Notes: generated by a model from the letters alone, not told the origin. Shown: positions 34,505-48,050, numbered from the stretch's first letter. The stretch is DNA of 64,000 nucleotides from Acanthosepion esculentum (GCA_964036315.1 OZ038479.1:59361746-59425745); one strand, 5' to 3'. Program-made: numbers and translations.

Positions 34505-34888
34505 ATGTACCATATCCCTTAAGGGCATAGGCGATCATAGCTCTCCACCTCCTCCTTTCCCTTGTAGTTCTCAATAAGTTTTGTCTTCTACTTCTCCCAG
34601 ACCTTATTCTGCCATCCACTTGCTTAAACCTGTTAAGTATATCACACATTACTTTCCCTTCTCCCTCTTTCCCTCTATTCACCCTGTGAGCATCAGATTT
34701 TCCAAGCCCTCCTTTCTCATTATGTGTCCTAGAAATTTCTGCTGCCCCTTCCTAATGTTAAGTATGTTTCCTCTTTGTTTGTATCCTCTCCAAATCTTCA
34801 TCGTTGTTCAATCTTCAATGTTCAATCCACATCTCTGTTGCCTCGGGTCTCTCCTTCATTCGCTTACCGGCATAATGCTTTTCCATTG
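34505..34888 (-). mobile_element. LINE ORF2 3' end nested in Copia gag
   Basis: Minus strand reads MKIWRGYKQRGNILNIRKGQ then KFLGHIMRKGGLENLMLTG then a basic IEGKREKGK tract and LTGLSKWMAE, ending near 34.51 kb in an A-L-K-G-Y-G-T-stop in a shifted frame. The RxxQLKFLGHxxRKxGLENL block is a familiar C-terminal end of non-LTR retrotransposon ORF2 proteins (RTE- or Jockey-like; the clade cannot be fixed by eye). Copia gag sequence lies on both sides, so the 5'-truncated LINE inserted into the Copia. Confidence 0.7.
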
Positions 34889-35137
34889 TTTGAAGCTTCT
34901 CTCATAATTAGCAACAAGCTTTTGTCATACAGAAAATGTGTAAGCTCTGCATAGTCTTCTTTCTTTTCTGTCTCTGTTTCATCTTCATTGAGGTTTGCAC
35001 CAAAAATGGCTTCTATTAGACCTAACATGCCTAAATGGCCTGAGACTTTTGTCTCCCAAATTTCATACTTGATTCCATCAAAAAATATTGTTCCACTGAC
35101 TTCTGTTATACCTTCTGGGCTAATAACCTATCATTTT
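34885..35137 (-). pseudogene. Copia gag N-terminal part, upstream of nested LINE
   Basis: A minus-strand open stretch of about 80 codons contains GTIFFDGIKYEIWETKVSGH then LGMLGL and LTHFLYDKSLLLIMREA. This matches the Copia gag layout (F-x-G-x-N-Y-x-x-W...) and ends at the LINE junction. It lacks an ATG in frame near its beginning. The preceding ggttattagccc, next to the LTR, may be what is left of the primer-binding site. Confidence 0.6.
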
Positions 35138-35255
35138 GCCATATTAAAAGTGAAATAAGGGTAAGATGTGTGAAAATTAGTAAAATGGATACATGCTTAC
35201 AGAAAGGAGGTAATCTTTATTACAATTTATGTTACATAGGAGTAAAATGTAGAGA
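35138..35255 (-). repeat. Copia 5' LTR (truncated)
   Basis: Direct-repeat partner of 30.90-31.05 kb. Immediately after it, at 35256, the conserved zinc-finger upstream block begins (tggtaaagcaatc), the same phrase that starts the block at 6192, so the Copia boundary coincides with the edge of duplicated DNA. Confidence 0.65.
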
Positions 35256-35718
35256 AGATGGTAAAGCAATCTTTTTTTCAATGCAAAATGTTTGATCTTC
35301 ACTGGCTGCTTCTGCTGCATTAGTGAACTAAACTTAATATATAACTATATGTATCTATTATAATATAGGCTGCTTTCATATATTATTCAGTACCTAAGTT
35401 AATATATCTTTTATTGATTTTTTGTTTTTTTACAGATGTTCCAGCAGTACAAAAATTGCCGTCATTATTATTGAGAATTTCAATGAATGAAAAGACATTT
35501 CACTTTCCAAGAAGAACAAGAATATATTCTGCAGTCTTCAAGTAATATTTATGGATCAACAAAGCATGACATTGAAATTTGACTGGCAAGAAATGATTTA
35601 ATTTCAAATGTGTGCTTGACTTTTCTACAAAAGTTACTTAGTGAATAAGCAGGAAAGATTGGACAAGTTCATGTGACTTTTGCTAATCTATGTTGTGAAG
35701 CCAGAATTAACAGGCCAG
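35256..35718 (+). promoter_or_regulatory. Conserved 5' region of zinc-finger gene 2: acceptor and leader
   Basis: Equivalent of 6192-6666 and 48680-49114. A pyrimidine tract ends ttttttacag, with the acceptor AG at 35434-35435. The leader begins ATGTTCCAGCAG, opening a 12-codon upstream ORF, and also holds a 20-codon frame starting MNEKTFHF. A decayed finger start, N-I-Y-G-S-T, lies near 35.55 kb. Confidence 0.65.
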
Positions 35719-36834
35719 ATGGAAACACATATTAGAAACAAATCATACTCTTGTAAAGTTTGTGGATCTACATTTTCATCGAGATCAGTTTTGGTAGTTC
35801 ATATGAATACACACACTCAAGAGAAACCTTATTCTTGTGAAATTTGTGGATCTGCATTTTCACGGAAGTCAAATATGCTAAAACATGTGCGAACACATGC
35901 TGTAGAGAAACCATATTCTTGTGAAGTGTGTGGAGTTGGATTTTCACAAAAGTCAGATTTGGTCCATCATGTGCGTACTCACACTGGAGAGAAACCCTAT
36001 TCTTGTGAAGTTTGTGGATCTGCATTTGCACGGAAGGATTATTTGATGACACACATGCGAACACACACTGGAGAGAAACCATATTCTTGTGAAGTTTGTG
36101 GATATGCATTTTCTGACAAGTCACATTTGGTGAGGCATATGCGAACGCACACTGGAAAGAAACCCTGTTCTTGTGAAGTTTGTGGAGTTGCATTTTCACG
36201 GAGGTCAAATTTGGTCAGTCATATGCGTAAACACACAGGAGAGAAACCATATTCTTGTGAAGTTTGTGGATATGCATTTTCACGAAAAGCACATTTGGTT
36301 GGTCATATGCGTACACACACTGGAGAGAAACCATATTCTTGTGAGGTTTGTGGATCTTCATTTTCAAGGAATGCATATCTGGTGTGCCATATGCGTAAAC
36401 ACACTGGAGAGAAACCATATTCTTGTAATGTTTGTGAATCTGCATTTACAAGCAAGTCAAGTTTAGTGAGCCACATGCGAACACACACTGCAGAGAAACC
36501 ATATTCTTGTGAAGTTTGTGGAGTTGCATTTTCATTGAAGTCAGTTTTGCAAGTTCATATGTACACTCACACTGGAGAGAAGCCATATTCTTGTGAGGTT
36601 TGTGGATATGCATTTTCACGGAAAGCATATTTGGTGACACATATGCGAACACACACAGGAGAGAAACCATATTCTTGTGATGTTTGTGGATATTCATTTT
36701 CTGACAAGTCACATTTGGTGAGGCATATGCGAAAGCACACTGAAAAGAAAACCTTTTCTTGTGAAAACTGTGGAACTGCATTTTCACAGAAAGCAGATTT
36801 GGTTATTCATATGCGTACACACACTGGAGAGTAA
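35719..36834 (+). CDS. C2H2 poly-zinc-finger protein 2 (13 fingers)
   Basis: 371-codon single-exon ORF, starting METHIRNK at the conserved position; upstream codons are open only to a TTG. Thirteen CX2CX12HX3H fingers, mostly with TGEKP linkers (variants TQEKP, AVEKP, TGKKP, TAEKP, TEKKT). Helix contacts (-1,2,3,6): SSVV, RSNK, QSDH, RDYT, DSHR, RSNS, RAHG, RAYC, SSSS, LSVV, RAYT, DSHR, QADI. Fingers 4-5 and 11-12 pair up (xxYT then DSHR), pointing to an internal seven-finger duplication. No effector domain is present. Expected role: nuclear DNA binding; targets unknown. The frame stops in the last linker where the Lys codon AAA is TAA (TGE-stop), and fossil fingers follow. Confidence 0.88.
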   Translation: METHIRNKSYSCKVCGSTFSSRSVLVVHMNTHTQEKPYSCEICGSAFSRKSNMLKHVRTHAVEKPYSCEVCGVGFSQKSDLVHHVRTHTGEKPYSCEVCGSAFARKDYLMTHMRTHTGEKPYSCEVCGYAFSDKSHLVRHMRTHTGKKPCSCEVCGVAFSRRSNLVSHMRKHTGEKPYSCEVCGYAFSRKAHLVGHMRTHTGEKPYSCEVCGSSFSRNAYLVCHMRKHTGEKPYSCNVCESAFTSKSSLVSHMRTHTAEKPYSCEVCGVAFSLKSVLQVHMYTHTGEKPYSCEVCGYAFSRKAYLVTHMRTHTGEKPYSCDVCGYSFSDKSHLVRHMRKHTEKKTFSCENCGTAFSQKADLVIHMRTHTGE

Positions 36835-37840
36835 CCATATTCTTGTGCATTTTATGGGAATGCATTTTCACGGCGAGCATGTTTAGTGTACCATATGTGA
36901 ACACACACTGGAGGGAAAATTTGTGATGTTTGTGAATCTACATTTGCAAGCAAGTCAGATTTAGTGGACATATGCATAGTGATACTGCAGAGAAACCATT
37001 TTCTTGTGATGTTTGTGGATCTGCATTTTCACTGAGGTGATGTTTGGTCATATGCATAAACACACTGGTAAGAAACAATATTCTTGTGAGGTGTGTGGAT
37101 CTGCATTTTCATACATGTCATGTTTGGTCAGTCATAAGCATACACCCACTGGAGAAAAAACATATTCTTGTGAAGTCTTTCGATCTGTATTTTTAACAAA
37201 ATCACATTTGGTGCCTCATAGACAGAAGTGATACTATATTCTTGTGATGTTTTTTGCATTTACAGAAAAATCAAGTTTAATGTGACATGTGAATATACAC
37301 TGAAGCATAACCCCATCTAATGAAGATTGTGGTTTTGCATTTTCATAATTTTCATATGTAGTGAGGTATATGCTAACATACACTTGGGAGAAACCACATT
37401 CTTGTGAACTTTGTGAAACTACATTTTCATGGCAGTCAAATTTGGTGATACATATGTGTGAAGAAACACTGCAGTCAAGACAAGTTTCATCAGCCAGATG
37501 CAAATACACACTGGAGAAAAACCCTATTCTTGTGAAGTTTGTGGATCTGCATTTTCACAGCAATTAGTAAAGGTGATGCATTTATAAATGTACACTGGAG
37601 AGAGGCCACAGTCTTGTGAAATTTGTTGGTATGCATTACACAGAAGTCAACTTTGGTGAAATATATGTGAAGACAGACTGGTAGAAGTTTTTTTTATCTA
37701 CATTTTCATGGAAGTCATATTTGGTGACATGTCTGTATAAATAACCCTGAAGAAACAACATATTCTTGTGATGTTTGCATATATGAATTTCCAGTCAAAT
37801 CAGTTTTGTTGCATTATGTAAATACATAGTTGATAGAATC
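36835..37840 (+). pseudogene. Fossil zinc fingers downstream of gene 2
   Basis: About 1 kb of continuing finger DNA broken by stops and indels. The clearest fingers are at 37081-37151 (YSCEVCGSAFSYMSCLVSHK), 37386-37460 (HSCELCETTFSWQSNLVIHM) and the half finger near 37525-37560. At least ten further finger positions are discernible, so the ancestral array probably exceeded 20 fingers. Confidence 0.85.
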
Positions 37841-38960
37841 CTTAATGCAAATTAAATTCTGCATTAGAAGCTTCAATTGTAGTGCATTATGTATAAACCT
37901 ACACAGATATTCTTAAGAGGTTTGTGGATATACCTTTTCTGAGATGTCCTAATTTGTGTTTGAAATGGATCATATACATGTAAAATCTTTAAAGCATTAT
38001 TTTAAAATACTGCAAAATTCAATAGTCATGTTTTATATACTAGAGAGAAACCATGTTTTTGGTAAATATATTGTCAGGAATTTTCAATTAAAAAGACACA
38101 GCCTCCTTATAATTATTGCTAGTGTGAAGCAACATGTTTTAGAAATTTTTCATTTAAACCAACATTTTATCATATTTGTGAATTTTTCTATTTACAAAAT
38201 GTAAGTATACAAAGATCTATGAAATCACAAATGAAATGTAAGAATTTACACTTTCATTGAAAACATGAAGGCAGGATAATAATAGGAGAGAAAATATATA
38301 TTAACTTCATGGACATCAGTCAAAGATTTATGCATACAAATACAAACAGGTCAATTTTGTTGTATAAAAATTTGGGATGTATTGTGTTATTTAGCTTGGA
38401 GCATATTATACACAAATGAATGAAATAAAACCATCTATATTTTAAAGAATCAGGTCAATATAAATTGATTCACTGCATATAAAGAAAATCTTTTCTGGGA
38501 AATATTCAGCATACAAACGGAAACAGGAGAAGTAAATATATGGAAATTTGGAATTCTATTTTGAATGAAATAAAAGCATCAGTATTTTCTTGGATCATAT
38601 CAGTATGATTTTGGTTTTTAAATAATATATTTTCAAATGAAATGTGTTAAAATATTTGAAACTTTAGTGTGAGGTGAATACAAACTATCTCAGACAGAAT
38701 TTGAACTCTGCTTGCTGTATTTTTACCGTTAGGCCATGTAGTCTTCCATTATTTATTGTAATGAATCTCCTACAATTATTAATTTTTGTCTAAGTAAATG
38801 AGAAAGTTGTCTTTTTTAATCTTATTTTAAGATGGTTTATGCATTGTTCAACATTTTCAAAGTTTCACCTGTAATGTAACATTAATAAAATCTATTATAT
38901 TAAAAATATTTTGTTTTTCATGCTGATATTTATGCAGTGTAGACTTTAAAGAGTCGAGTT
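37841..38960. repeat. 3' flanking unit of zinc-finger gene 2
   Basis: Collinear with the tail of gene 1 (8.1-9.2 kb). At 38695-38740 the minus strand reads tggcctaacgg ... gagttcaaattctg, an A-box/B-box pair of a decayed tRNA-like SINE embedded in the unit (better A box in the 55.5 kb copy). Confidence 0.75.
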
Positions 38961-40682
38961 TATTAGTAAATATTTCTCCTGATTTACCTATTGATGTTTG
39001 GTCAGCTTTCAGTTACTGATTCCTGATCCTCCTACAAATCACCAACTTCCTTCCAGATATTTGAAATTTGCCACTGAACTCTTAAATTTTTACCCAAGTA
39101 TATTTTACCTTCGTCCTCTGATTTACCCCCAATGTGCTGTCCTCCCAAGATAATGGTGAGGTCCAAGAGAAAAATCTGCTTGGAGACATGTTTTTCTTTA
39201 ATGTTGTGATAACAGTCTCAAAGAACTTCCCTTGCTTTCCCTTTTCAAATTTTAGCCTCCAGATTTGTGTCAGACCAAAGAATGTTTGTTTTCACAAATG
39301 ATCTCATCTTATCCTGGGCTCTGAAGACAATAAGGGTTTTCTTAACTGGGCAAAGATTCCTGCAGCTAATAGTTTCTGCTATGAAATTAATCAGGAAATC
39401 AGTGATGTTAGTACAAGAATGATCCAGGATGTTCAAAATTCACTAAAATAACTTTCAAGTTATATTTCAATTACTTTTTTTGCATTGAATTGATTGGATT
39501 TATTTTCTTTTAAATCAATAAATTGGCCACAGTAAGAAATCTGTCAATACAGCATAATTCTCTTCATTAAACAAATGTTTTAAAAATAAAATATAATTTT
39601 CTGAAAACTTTATTTGAGGAATATTACCTGCTTTAAAGTTCAACTAATCTGAATTCAAACAAATATACATTCTGTTTAAAATATTGCAGAAAAGTATTCT
39701 TGAACAAGGAGGTGGGTGTTTTTAGGTGTTGCTGATATATTTATTGATAACCTGAATGCAAGATTTAGAAGGGTGAAATGCTTGTACTAAAATAACATGA
39801 TGAATACAGCTGAAACAACTTTTTTCAATAATTTATGAATTATCCAACAATTTGAAATGTTTTAAATATTTTAAAAACACTGCTATTTTATTGAATCTTA
39901 GATACTTTGGCTTTATGGTCTTAATTCTATAGATCCTTGTTGAGGAACTATTAGAAAATTTCCAATAAATTTTAAATTTAGATAATACTCTTGTATGTAT
40001 GGACATCTGCAGTTACAAAAATCAGCACGTTTATACATAGATTAAAAGAAATTCAAAATTCTTTTTAAAATACTGAGGTTCACTAAATTGTAGTAAGCAT
40101 TTACATTCATGAGTTCTTATTTCATAACAATATCACTTAACCTCAACAAATACCAAATTTCAAAAGGTTTAAATCTTTATAAATTATGATTAAAATTTTT
40201 AAAATATGAAAACAATTCTTATAAAATTTACTTTTCATTTATAATTGAAAAGATTTTTATAGTGTCCATAATATATTTTATTCATAAGTTTTTCTGATTC
40301 AATAATGTCTTAGTTTTATTACATTTTTAAATTTACAATTCATATCAAATTTTCTGTAACTGGGGTGTCCTGTTTTAAAAAAAAAATTGATGATTTAAAT
40401 TCTCCAAGGACTTGTGCTTATAACTAATATAAACATTAAGCGCTACAATAATGAATTTCTCAAAACTCAGGACTTAAATATGAAATAAAGCCATGACATT
40501 TTTCATCTTGTGGCAGTGGAAATAGTCTTAAATTTTCTCTTATTATTAAATTTTGAATTTTTTAATTGTATTTTATATCTTTTTATCACAGCAATCACAC
40601 CTTTACATTCTACAACCATAAAAAAGAAATTATCAAAAAGCTAAGAAAGGATCTTAAATATTAAATATTTCATTTTGTCTGC
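38961..40682. repeat. Duplicated noncoding block (partner 14.15-15.64 kb)
   Basis: See the partner entry for shared landmarks. 40.48-40.68 kb (catgacatttttcatcttg ... tttatcacagcaatc ... ttaaatattaaatatttc) is another copy of the 12.9-13.15 kb unit. No gene. Confidence 0.75.
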
Positions 40683-41780
40683 ACTCTGTGTTGTCCGAAG
40701 GTGTCTTGATGGAAGATGATACTATGCTGATTGACCACATTGAGTCACTTCTCTTTAATTACTACAGAAATCAAAATAATAATCCAGTGGTGTAAGTTCA
40801 AGTAAGCATGACAGGTGTAAGAGGCTATCCCAGTCAAGCTGTACTAATACCTTCCCAATCTGCAGAGAGATATATTGTCCGAAGGTGTTCTCATTGGCTG
40901 CATTGTGACCATTTTCATTGATTAATGTACAGATCAATATAAGTAATTATCCAAACGTATATGGTCAATTGAGTCTGCATTAGGTAATACCAGAGCAGAT
41001 GGTGTTTGCTATGTACTTGATCATGTCATCAGTGATGTTAGAAGAAGATAAGTTTCAAAATGTTCAAAATTCAATGAAAAAAATCATATTTGAATTGTTT
41101 CTGAATGAGCAATGGTGCTTCTATATCTAAAACGGCAAACATTTCAGTAGATATGATTCTGTATCGGACCGTGGTGTGAAATGTGATGATATGAGGAGAT
41201 ATTGCTAGGTTAAGATTTCCTGCTGGCCGGTCCAGCTACATGAGAATGTTGGACTTTAATGGAGTCCAAAGAAGATAAAGAAACAAACAAGACCGATATA
41301 TATGGATAAACAAATATATATTATAGGTAAACAAATATATTAATACACGAAGACATGAAAGGTTACAGAGTGTTTTGTATGGAGAAGTTATGTGTGTGTT
41401 GAGTGTCCGTACGTGCGCGTATTGTCCTTAGCGTGTTCCCAGAATATGGGAAACGCTGTATCTGTGAGATGTCACATATTGGTCTAAGTGGAAAAGAGAA
41501 AGTTTTTCCTCACCTCAGCGCGAGATTGCGGCCCAAGGCCTGGGTCGAAAAAGAGAGAGAGAGAGAAGGGTCAGCCAGTATTTATAGTCAGGGGAGAGAG
41601 ACCCCTGTTGAAGGATTAAGGAAACTGAGGAGGAGCTAACTGCGACAATTCTCTATACCAGTTTTACTCTTCAGGTGCCTAAAGTTGTACTGATGGAAGA
41701 TGACACTATCCTGATTGCTGACATTGAGTCACATTTCATTGGTTACTGCAGGAATCGAAATAAGCAGTAATCCAAAGCTA
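40683..41780. repeat. Short direct repeats around a GC-rich island
   Basis: Two ~105 bp direct copies at 40683-40790 and 41668-41775 share gatggaagatgacactat, ctgattg, acattgagtcac and tactgcaggaatc/tactacagaaatc. A weaker third piece (gtccgaaggtgttct) is at about 40.88 kb. Between them, 41.22-41.64 kb is GC-rich, with a (GA)n tract at about 41553-41568, and looks like an inserted element. Its 78-codon frame (41403-41639) has no recognisable motif. Confidence 0.6.
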
Positions 41781-41916
41781 CAAGGTCAAGGAAGCATATT
41801 TGCTTCTATTTTGTGTCATTAAACTCATTAAAAACATTTTGAATAAATCTCATGATTTTTTCATTTTCTTTAATAATAATAAATGTTAAATAAAAACATT
41901 TTAATTTTACGTAATT

Positions 41917-42110
41917 TGCTTTTTAAGCTCCGCTCTAAATATGTAATAAAAATTTGCCGAATAGTTATATTTAGGTGTAAATTTACACGCTTAATTCGAA
42001 AATAACAAAGAAATTTTGATAAAATCTACCGTTTAGGAGTTATCGACAATAAAATTTCGGATTCATTCGCGTTACAGCCATTTACTGCCGTTGTTTGCAT
42101 ACGTTCTTTA
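41917..42110. repeat. Foldback element, partial copy (one arm)
   Basis: Matches the left arm of the 21.4 kb foldback: aatttgctttttaagc, gtaataaaaattt, ggagttatcgacaataaa, atttcggattcattcgcg, then acagccatttactg. No opposite arm was found nearby. Confidence 0.75.
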
Positions 42111-42369
42111 CTTGATTCCATAAATTGAGTGGGCACATTTTAAAAATTATTCGAAATTCGGTTTTCATGTTTTTGTTGATTAATTTGTGGTGGTAACTAG
42201 ACTAATTAATAGCAAAAGCAAAGTTTCCCGTTTCGAATAATATTTTTGTTTTAGCCCCCACTCCTCGTGTTAGAATTGATTCATTTAATTAATTTAATGC
42301 GAATATTAGTGATTATTAAATAAAGTTTCAATAAAAATTGTATTTCATAGGAATTTAGCTTTTGTGAGT
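42111..42369. other. Spacer between foldback arm and exon-1-like repeat
   Basis: AT-rich. A possible upstream region of copy C. No TATA or initiator can be called with confidence. Confidence 0.3.
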
Positions 42370-42805
42370 TTCGCGAAGGACATCGTATCATAGACTCTGG
42401 CACGGAGTCCTTAACGTTAGCAGTGTGCCAGGCATCTGTTTTTTGGGGTTTATTATTATTATTATTACTCCGTAAATCCAAAGTAATTTAAAACGCAAGG
42501 AATCAATTCTTATCTTACACCGCTTAACTTCCCAATTCCTAAGCTCTTGAGAAAAATCTTTTCTCAAACAAAAAGCAATTTCACATTTGTATCGAGTTTT
42601 TCTATTTCTTAATTCTCTCTTTCTGTTATTCGTTTCAACTTAGACATTATGAACTGAACGAACAATACGAAAATTGGTCAGGTTGACGACAAGAAATCCC
42701 AACAAAATCATTTACTACTGACAAAGAAATATAATAATAATCCCGTTTTTTTTTCTCATTGGAGTTTTATTTCTAGTTTGAAAGGTAAGTGGTAGAATAC
42801 AGATA
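42370..42805 (+). repeat. Exon-1-like repeat, copy C
   Basis: Same block as copies A, B and D, with cgtatcatagactc, ccaggcatctg, gacattatgaactgaacgaa and a strong donor gaaagGTAAGTGG (GT at 42785), followed by the shared intron start gaattcgttatttaattgat. If used as a 5' exon, the next acceptor on this strand is that of zinc-finger gene 3 (48839), an intron of about 6 kb. Contains a short (TTA)n tract at about 42448-42467. Confidence 0.6.
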
Positions 42806-45800
42806 ATTTTTTACATAAAAAGAAAAAAAGAATTCGTTATTTAATTGATTTGTCTTTCTTTGCATCACAAAAAATAAAATAAATTCAGTTTTTTCTTTTT
42901 CCTCTCAGAAACTGTACTAATAATAATGGTGATTATTACATTTTTTTTTATTTGAAATTAATTAAGTAAGTGGGGGTGCGACATGTAAAAAAAAATAAAA
43001 AAATTTACCAAACTATTTGTCGTTACGACGATTTTGCTAAAATATTTTAAAACTTTTAGGCCAACAAAATCTTTCCTTTCGCATTCGTGCGGTAGAGTTC
43101 CGTCTTTTTTTTTTTTTTTTTGGATTGTTCCTTTAATAATCCAAAAGCTGTACCAGGGACCCAAATAAGATTGTCTATTGACTCAACACTCTCCTAAAAG
43201 GTGGACTTTCCGCTTTTTTTATTGTAACTTTTGTAATAATAAAGCTTTTTTTCTTTTTTTTTAAATTAAAAACTTAATAAAAACAGTTTTTATTATTAAG
43301 AGGAAAAAACCAAATGTTAGCCGGGTTGGAGCCGAGAAACATGTCGATATCGCCTGTCTGTAGGTTTCCGCAATTTTTTAATGCTGTTTTTGGAATATTC
43401 GGGTTATTTTTTTGTTTTCGTTTTTTTTATATATATACCAGAAATAATGATGCTTTTTAAATTGGTTTCTGGGTCCTAATCTTCAATTTTACCAAATATC
43501 CTTAAAAAATAAAATATTCTTTTCTGAAAGTTTATTTGAGGAATATTAATTAGGTGATTTAAAGTTAAAAATCTGATTTGAAAAAATAATACTTTCAGTT
43601 CAATTAAAATATAGCAGAAATGCATTTTTAACACAGGTAAATGTTTTGATTAGGTGTTGACAAATTGGCAGCTGGAAGTTTATCTAATTTTTTTCTACAG
43701 ACGACATGTCTGTAAAAATTATTTTAATTTGAGGAATAGTTCCGCTGGACACGAAGAGAAACAAGGTTTTTCAATCAAAATTTAATTTAGAATGTTCTAA
43801 AAAGAGGAGAAAATTTTTTTAAATAAAAAATACTTTGTTCTTTCCTTTTAATAATAACATAAACATTTAGATGATAAAGTTTTTGCTAAAATTTTGTTTT
43901 TAAGTTTGGCATCTTTTTCATCATGCTATGCTCTGTTTTTAGCGATCTCATGAAGGTACCTAAAAGTAACATAGCGTGTTTTTTTTTTTCTGTATGATAG
44001 ACATTAATTTTGAAAATCTTGCAAAAATAAAAATAATTGTCGGATTTTAATGAAACTTTCAGAAACTATTTACAAATGATGGAACTTATTATAAATATTT
44101 TTCTCCTGTTTTAAAGTCATGGCAAAAATATTTTTTTCATATGTATTACCCCGCCCCATAACTAATTGTACGAAAAATCTATAATTTCAATTTTGGTCAG
44201 ATTAGTGATTATATTAGTTAAAAGCACAAAGCTTTGAGGAAACCAAATCATGTTTGTTTTTTTTTTAGTTTGACCACCTCTACCTGAAAATCATCTCTGA
44301 ATTGTAACATACAAAACTCGATAAAACAAAAATATTTAATTTCAAAAGCTTTTAATTGCTTTTATTTATTTTAATGAACATGGACAATATTGTCCGAAAG
44401 CAAAAAGACATTTTTTTTAAAACAATTGTTATTTCTGAAATATTTTATTATTTTTACATTAAATGTTGTTAATTCTTCTAAAATTAGAGAAAAATTTGTA
44501 CAGTTTAACAAATATTGCTATTAAGTAGATATATATTTACAGATTCTAATTTCCAAGCTTCTTACAAACTGACAAACACCATTATATAAAAAAATATAAT
44601 TTGTGTCAATAATACGACTGCAAATCAAATCTACGGAAGACCAGAAGTATCATGCGTGCAATAAAAAAACGTCAAATGGATTGAGTTTCTGTCTAGTAAG
44701 TTGTTAAAATATTATAAAATTAGTTAAAAGCCGCATTCAGTTTCATAAATGTCCTTTTGAGATAGATTTATTTTTGTGAAACGCATGTGGAGATGTTAAT
44801 TTGATTTTTTATTTTCAAATGAGAAGTGTACCTACGAGTATCAGTATCATCTTATGAAATTTAAATTTTTTTTTTTATGTACACTTCTGACAAAATTTCA
44901 TAAGAAAGGTACCTATAAATTAATTAGATACTTTTCTAATGAAATTTAATCTCACTCTCAACAGTCTTATTTTAATTTCTTTATAATATATTTTCCATAA
45001 AGCATCATAAACATAAAGGTGAAAGCTAAGTAAAAAAAAAAATTAGAGCGCTGAAAGTTTTCCTTAAAAATAACAAGGTAAATAATTTGTTCACTTAAAT
45101 CCAAATAATTTCACTTCTCTTGTTCCATAGAATAAATTATCCTCACATAAGCTATCAATACATCATGAAAATGTCTTTCATCACCTGTCAAGTAACGCAA
45201 AATGTTATGACCTGCTTTGTTTTATTTTCAAACTACATCTTTCCGGAGCATAATCTAAATAATGCTTGGTTCAAAATATTTTAAATAAGCATTATAATTT
45301 CTAATTTTCTTAAAATAAGTTTTTAAAAAATTATAATTGATTTTTAAAAGAATTTCAAACTGAGATTTTCATTTTTTTTATAAAATGGAAAAAAATTGTT
45401 GACATGATTGATTATCTGTCAATTTTGCTGACTAAAAAAAAACGAGATTTTTAATGTAAATTTTGGACATGCTAGGAACGATTAAAAAATGTAAAAAAAA
45501 TACCCCCAAAATACTTTGATCTTTCCTCTTAATAATAACATAAACATTTAGATGCTAAAATTTTGTTTTTGTCAAGTTTGGAGTCTTTTTCATCATGCTA
45601 TGTTTTTTTAGCAATCTCATGAAGGATCCTAATATACTTTAGCGCCATTTTATATAATTGTTAACTACCCAGTTAATCTTAAAAATTTAGGAAAATATTC
45701 TCCATAATCTAATGTTCTATTGAATTTGAGGTACTTTACTATAGTTATCACTCTTATTTTCTTATAATGGTGTGTATGGATGTCTGTATTTAAAAAATTT

Positions 45801-45985
45801 GGCACTTTTATTACATACACAAAAAAAAATTCTTTCTTAATTATAGTAAGCTTTACAGCTTTTACTTAATAACAATATCACCTAACCAATACAAATTAAT
45901 ACATAATTTTAAATGATATAAAATGTTTAGCCTTGTCTATTTTTGGAATTTCTGGGAAGTGGTCCTTACAAAAATGTTTTACTAC
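42806..45985. repeat. AT-rich interspersed repeats, no gene recognised
   Basis: Two similar stretches, about 43.77-43.99 and 45.43-45.65 kb (tctttcctcttaataataacataaacatttagatg, aagtttgg, catcatgctatg, tctcatgaagg), are inverted copies of the repeat at 21.05, 60.5 and 62.3 kb. 45.66-45.90 kb is an inverted copy of the 19.7/29.8 kb family. A small GC-rich patch near 43.32-43.37 kb is unexplained. Confidence 0.55.
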
Positions 45986-46850
45986 AAAATTTTTCATGTT
46001 TCATATCTGTAGATGATTCTCTGTTAATATACAAGACATAATTTTACCCATGCTTGTCAACAAACTAAATAACATCAAACATACAATAGGCTTTACCTTT
46101 GAATCTAACAACACTTTATCCTTCCTAGATATCATGCTGCACAGAAATAATAATGACCTTCAATTTGAGGTTTACAGAAAAGCTACCAACAAGAATAATC
46201 TGGTCAATTTTCTTACTACTATAACAAAATCAAATCAGGAATAATTATAGGATTCTATTTAAAAGTACTAGGAATCTGCAACTCCCAATACTTACCCCAA
46301 AAACTTCAAATATCCTTATTATTTCATCCACAATGCTAAGAGAAAGGCATACAAAATATAAGACCGCAACAAAGATAACAACATAATTATCAACAATAAT
46401 CTACATAAAAACACACATAATACTAGCTATAATAACATAATAATACATAACATTCACTATACAAAAGAATTTATTGAATCTCAAAAACATCAAAGTAATT
46501 GCAATCACATCCAAAACTATTATCAATATGATCAGAACCAAAAATACCCATAACAATAATAATTCTGAATCAGGTTTGTATAAAATAAATTGCCAAAACT
46601 GTTCCTCACAGTGCATTGGAGAAAGTTGCAGAAATGTAAAAAACATATCTATGAACACAAAAGAGACAATTTATCAAATGCATTAGTTGTACATAGAAAT
46701 AAATTCAACCACAACTTTTATCTAAAGAATGTCACACTTGTTAAAAGAGAAGGTAACTTACTTAGAAGGAAAATTCTATCAAATCTTATAGAAATCTGGA
46801 CCCTGGGTTTTTTCCAAAATCTCCATTCTTGAAGGAATTCTACTTTCCCA
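45986..46850 (+). pseudogene. Penelope-like element: RT end plus GIY-YIG endonuclease relic
   Basis: In order on the + strand: an RT catalytic box FISVDDSLLIYK (about 46.00 kb, SVDD for YVDD); LNNIKHTIGFTFESNN, TLSFLDIMLHR and VYRKATNKNNLVNF (46065-46220); then GLYKINCQNCSSQCIGES (about 46575-46630), a GIY-YIG-type endonuclease start in which YIGE has become CIGE; and, after a frameshift, YEHKRDNLSNALVVHR and LLRRKILSNLIE (to about 46.79 kb). Penelope elements pair an RT with a GIY-YIG nuclease for target-primed insertion. Multiple frames are used, so the copy is inactive. The following 46.85-47.25 kb, with tttatttatgagcattcc and gatgaaatgcttttgtcaag, is probably its 3' end. Confidence 0.82.
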
Positions 46851-48050
<1,200 letters not shown>

